Positions 6,053 to 7,175 of a stretch of DNA of 7,175 nt are shown piece after piece (position 1 is the first letter of the stretch; each line of letters begins with the position of its first letter). Under the pieces are notes generated by a model. That model saw only the letters and a list, made by a program, of their open reading frames with translations, ran no database searches and was not told the origin of the DNA. Both the position numbers and the translations under genes were made by a program. Source of the DNA: Bdellovibrio sp. CG10_big_fil_rev_8_21_14_0_10_47_8 (GTDB lineage Bacteria; Bdellovibrionota; Bdellovibrionia; Bdellovibrionales; Bdellovibrionaceae); contig PEZR01000005.1 in the NCBI GenBank assembly GCA_002773975.1, forward strand, positions 30,124 to 37,298. Direction: 5' to 3'.

Positions 6053-6959
6053 AATTTTTCCTTTTTGATTTTACTAAGTTTTTCAAAGATAGAGGCAAAT
6101 GATCAAAAAAAGATCGCGCCAGCCGATAGGTCAGCCATGAAAAAAAGCTCCGCAAGAGTGTGGCATTCAGTGGGTGGTGACGAAGATCCGTATTCGGGAA
6201 TATTTCATATTCTGCTGGCAGTCCGAAACCAAGGTACTGTTCTATTTCCTTTGTCAGGTTTGAAAGCAAGGAAGGGTTCAGCAAAATCGGCTCCGCATTT
6301 TTCACTTCATTGTCGACCTGGAAGAACAAACTTTTGCGCAAATAGTTTGGGTCTTTGACTGGCTTAGCCCTGTGGATACCATAGGTATTGTAAATAATAA
6401 TTGTACCCTTTGGTTTTTTGAAACTGACGACGCGTTCCTGGTAATTTTCCCGAATCTCCTCATCACTGTAATCGGAATAGGCCTTTTGCCCAGAAAACTC
6501 ATGAGACCCAGCAATGTATTGAAACTCGCCGTCGTGGACATCATTGAGATAAACAATGAAAATGATTCCAGGAATATCAGCAATAGCTTTGTCGGTTTTA
6601 TTGTCTGTGTGCCACTGCATATGATGGCCACCCATCGTTTCATAATAGCGCATGGCCTTGAGGCGAAACTTTGGACCAAGAATGCATTTGCTAATCTGGA
6701 GGACTTTGTCGTGGCAAACATAATCAACGAAGGCCTTCGAAACCGCCAGCATATGAGTCAGATAATACTGGCGTCCCATGTTTACACCATGGGCCCAATT
6801 TGAATTTAAGCCCGTTCGATTCTGAGCGACGGATTGTTCGACGGCCTGGACAAATTCGTCAGTCACCGCACGTTCAAAACTAAAATAACCATTGCGATTC
6901 AATTCGTCTGCGATGGTTTGAGAATCGATGCTTAAAAAAGATGGGCGAAAAATTTCCAT
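6042..6959 (-). CDS. Phytanoyl-CoA dioxygenase (PhyH) family Fe(II)/2-oxoglutarate oxygenase
   Basis: Protein of 305 residues with the double-stranded beta-helix features of the PhyH family, which hydroxylates substrates using Fe(II), O2 and 2-oxoglutarate. The iron triad is visible: His117 and Asp119 in QWHTD (115-119) and the distal His196 in YGIHRAKP (193-200). Arg208 (YLRKS) is a good candidate for binding the 2-oxoglutarate carboxylate. Between them lie GIIFIVYLNDVHDGEFQYIAGSH-type strands (131-153), where the DGxxxxIxGSH pattern is typical of the family. The start is firm because an in-frame TGA lies two codons upstream, and no good alternative start is nearby. The ribosome site is weak: AGGGGA (6977-6972) is 12 bases from the ATG. 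It is the first gene of the tight run and overlaps the methyltransferase by 11 bases. No substrate can be deduced; sugar, lipid or amino-acid moieties of the glycan are plausible. Family confidence is high. Confidence 0.9.
   Translation of the reverse strand: MEIFRPSFLSIDSQTIADELNRNGYFSFERAVTDEFVQAVEQSVAQNRTGLNSNWAHGVNMGRQYYLTHMLAVSKAFVDYVCHDKVLQISKCILGPKFRLKAMRYYETMGGHHMQWHTDNKTDKAIADIPGIIFIVYLNDVHDGEFQYIAGSHEFSGQKAYSDYSDEEIRENYQERVVSFKKPKGTIIIYNTYGIHRAKPVKDPNYLRKSLFFQVDNEVKNAEPILLNPSLLSNLTKEIEQYLGFGLPAEYEIFPNTDLRHHPLNATLLRSFFSWLTYRLARSFFDHLPLSLKNLVKSKRKNYGI
6059..6063 (-). promoter_or_regulatory. Ribosome binding site of the methyltransferase gene
   Basis: AAGGA, within a longer AAAAAGGA, is 6 bases before the ATG at 6052 and lies inside the dioxygenase coding region. 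It supports the overlapping methyltransferase start. Confidence 0.7.
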
Positions 6960-7008
6960 GCGGTCAGTCGGTCCCCTGCCAGTGATGTGTGGGAGACTCG
7001 CCCCCTTC

Positions 7009-7025
7009 TGCCTTTTTAGGAGGCA
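7009..7025 (-). promoter_or_regulatory. Small inverted repeat just downstream of the candidate -10
   Basis: TGCCT and AGGCA (minus strand, 7025-7021 and 7013-7009) form a perfect 5-base dyad around the 7-base centre CCTAAAA. It adjoins the candidate -10 and would span the transcription start, where a repressor operator could sit. It is not followed by a T run, so it is not a standard terminator. The short arms make chance occurrence quite possible. Confidence 0.2.
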
Positions 7026-7055
7026 ACTATACGTCAGGGATAGCAGAGAAGTCGA
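7026..7055 (-). promoter_or_regulatory. Possible sigma70-type promoter for the polysaccharide operon
   Basis: On the minus strand TCGACT (7055-7050, 4 of 6 to TTGACA) and TATAGT (7031-7026, 5 of 6 to TATAAT) are 18 bases apart. They lie in the only gap before the tight gene run, about 67 bases before the dioxygenase ATG. This is a by-eye match; chance matches of this quality are common. Confidence 0.35.
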
Positions 7056-7088
7056 GTTGAATTTGCCTCGTCAGGGCTCAGATTCTGT

Positions 7089-7175
7089 TTAGATGCACGG
7101 TCCCCAGGAGGCCTCGGGATTGAGCAGCTGGTACTCCTGACAATTGTTCTCAGGATGAATGATTTTATATAGTTT
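7089..7175 (-). CDS. C-terminal end of an unidentified upstream gene (5' part outside window)
   Basis: From the right edge the minus strand is open for 28 codons to a TAA at 7091-7089. The peptide reads KLYKIIHPENNCQEYQLLNP then EASWGPCI. Codon choice and amino-acid mix look coding, and the frame has the same orientation as the operon. I do not recognise the family from so short a tail. Because a 129-base gap separates it from the dioxygenase gene, it may be a separate transcription unit or the distal gene of the same locus. It could also be a chance open frame, since only 87 bases are visible. Confidence 0.45.
   Translation of the reverse strand, partial: KLYKIIHPENNCQEYQLLNPEASWGPCI

Noticed and set aside
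5981..6803. Two plus-strand open frames opposite the methyltransferase start and the dioxygenase
   Set aside because: Antisense to genes whose catalytic motifs are intact; no ribosome site or domain of their own.
7009..7025. Rho-independent terminator for the upstream gene
   Set aside because: The stem has only 5 pairs and is followed by AGAAGGGGG in the direction of transcription, not by a T run.
6960..7088. JUMPstart/ops element (GGCGGTAG) of RfaH-controlled polysaccharide operons
   Set aside because: The core GGCGGTAG is not present upstream of the first gene on the minus strand.
1..7175. CRISPR array, tRNA/rRNA genes, insertion sequences or attachment sites
   Set aside because: No regularly spaced repeats, no tRNA-like cloverleaf, no transposase or terminal inverted repeats were seen; nearly the whole window is accounted for by coding sequence.

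Overview
All recognisable genes in this window lie on the minus strand and run right to left. They form a compact surface-polysaccharide (O-antigen, capsule or exopolysaccharide) segment. Membrane, glycosyltransferase and nucleotide-sugar genes of this type, with a multi-spanning O-antigen ligase/polymerase-like protein, point to a Gram-negative-type bacterium. Base composition is moderate (high 40s %GC by eye). I cannot name the species. UGA is an ordinary stop here, ending at least four genes, so the standard bacterial code applies.

Layout in transcription order: (1) 7175-7089, the last 28 codons of an unidentified upstream gene. (2) 7088-6960, a 129-base gap with a plausible sigma70-type promoter and a small dyad, the only real intergenic space in the window. 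(3) 6959-6042, a phytanoyl-CoA-dioxygenase-family Fe(II)/2-oxoglutarate oxygenase. (4) 6052-5282, a class I SAM methyltransferase. (5) 5285-5151, a 44-codon hydrophobic frame never interrupted except by one in-frame TGA, followed directly by (6) 5150-4029, a Wzy/WaaL-type O-antigen ligase/polymerase. (7) 4032-2857, a GT4 (GT-B) glycosyltransferase. (8) 2847-2056, a GT2 (GT-A) glycosyltransferase. (9) 2052-655, a UDP-sugar 6-dehydrogenase. (10) 658-1, an extended SDR sugar-nucleotide epimerase/decarboxylase/dehydratase that runs off the left edge.

From item 3 on, junctions are overlaps or gaps of at most 9 bases: 11-base overlap, ATGA, TGA|GTG, ATGA, 9-base gap, 3-base gap, ATGA. This strongly suggests one polycistronic message with translational coupling. 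Items 9 and 10 probably make a uronic-acid-type nucleotide sugar, items 7 and 8 add sugars to a lipid-linked glycan, items 5/6 polymerise or ligate it, and items 3 and 4 probably hydroxylate and methylate a sugar or another building block. No flippase, ABC exporter or initiating phosphoglycosyltransferase is seen, so the full locus must extend beyond the window.

The most notable point is the O-antigen ligase/polymerase. Its reading frame extends upstream in frame through a single TGA to an ATG that is ATGA-coupled to the methyltransferase, and the extra 44 codons look like the two missing N-terminal membrane helices. The gene is therefore either broken by a point mutation (or sequence error) or made as two pieces by stop-restart. 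I found no clear evidence of a wholly new system.
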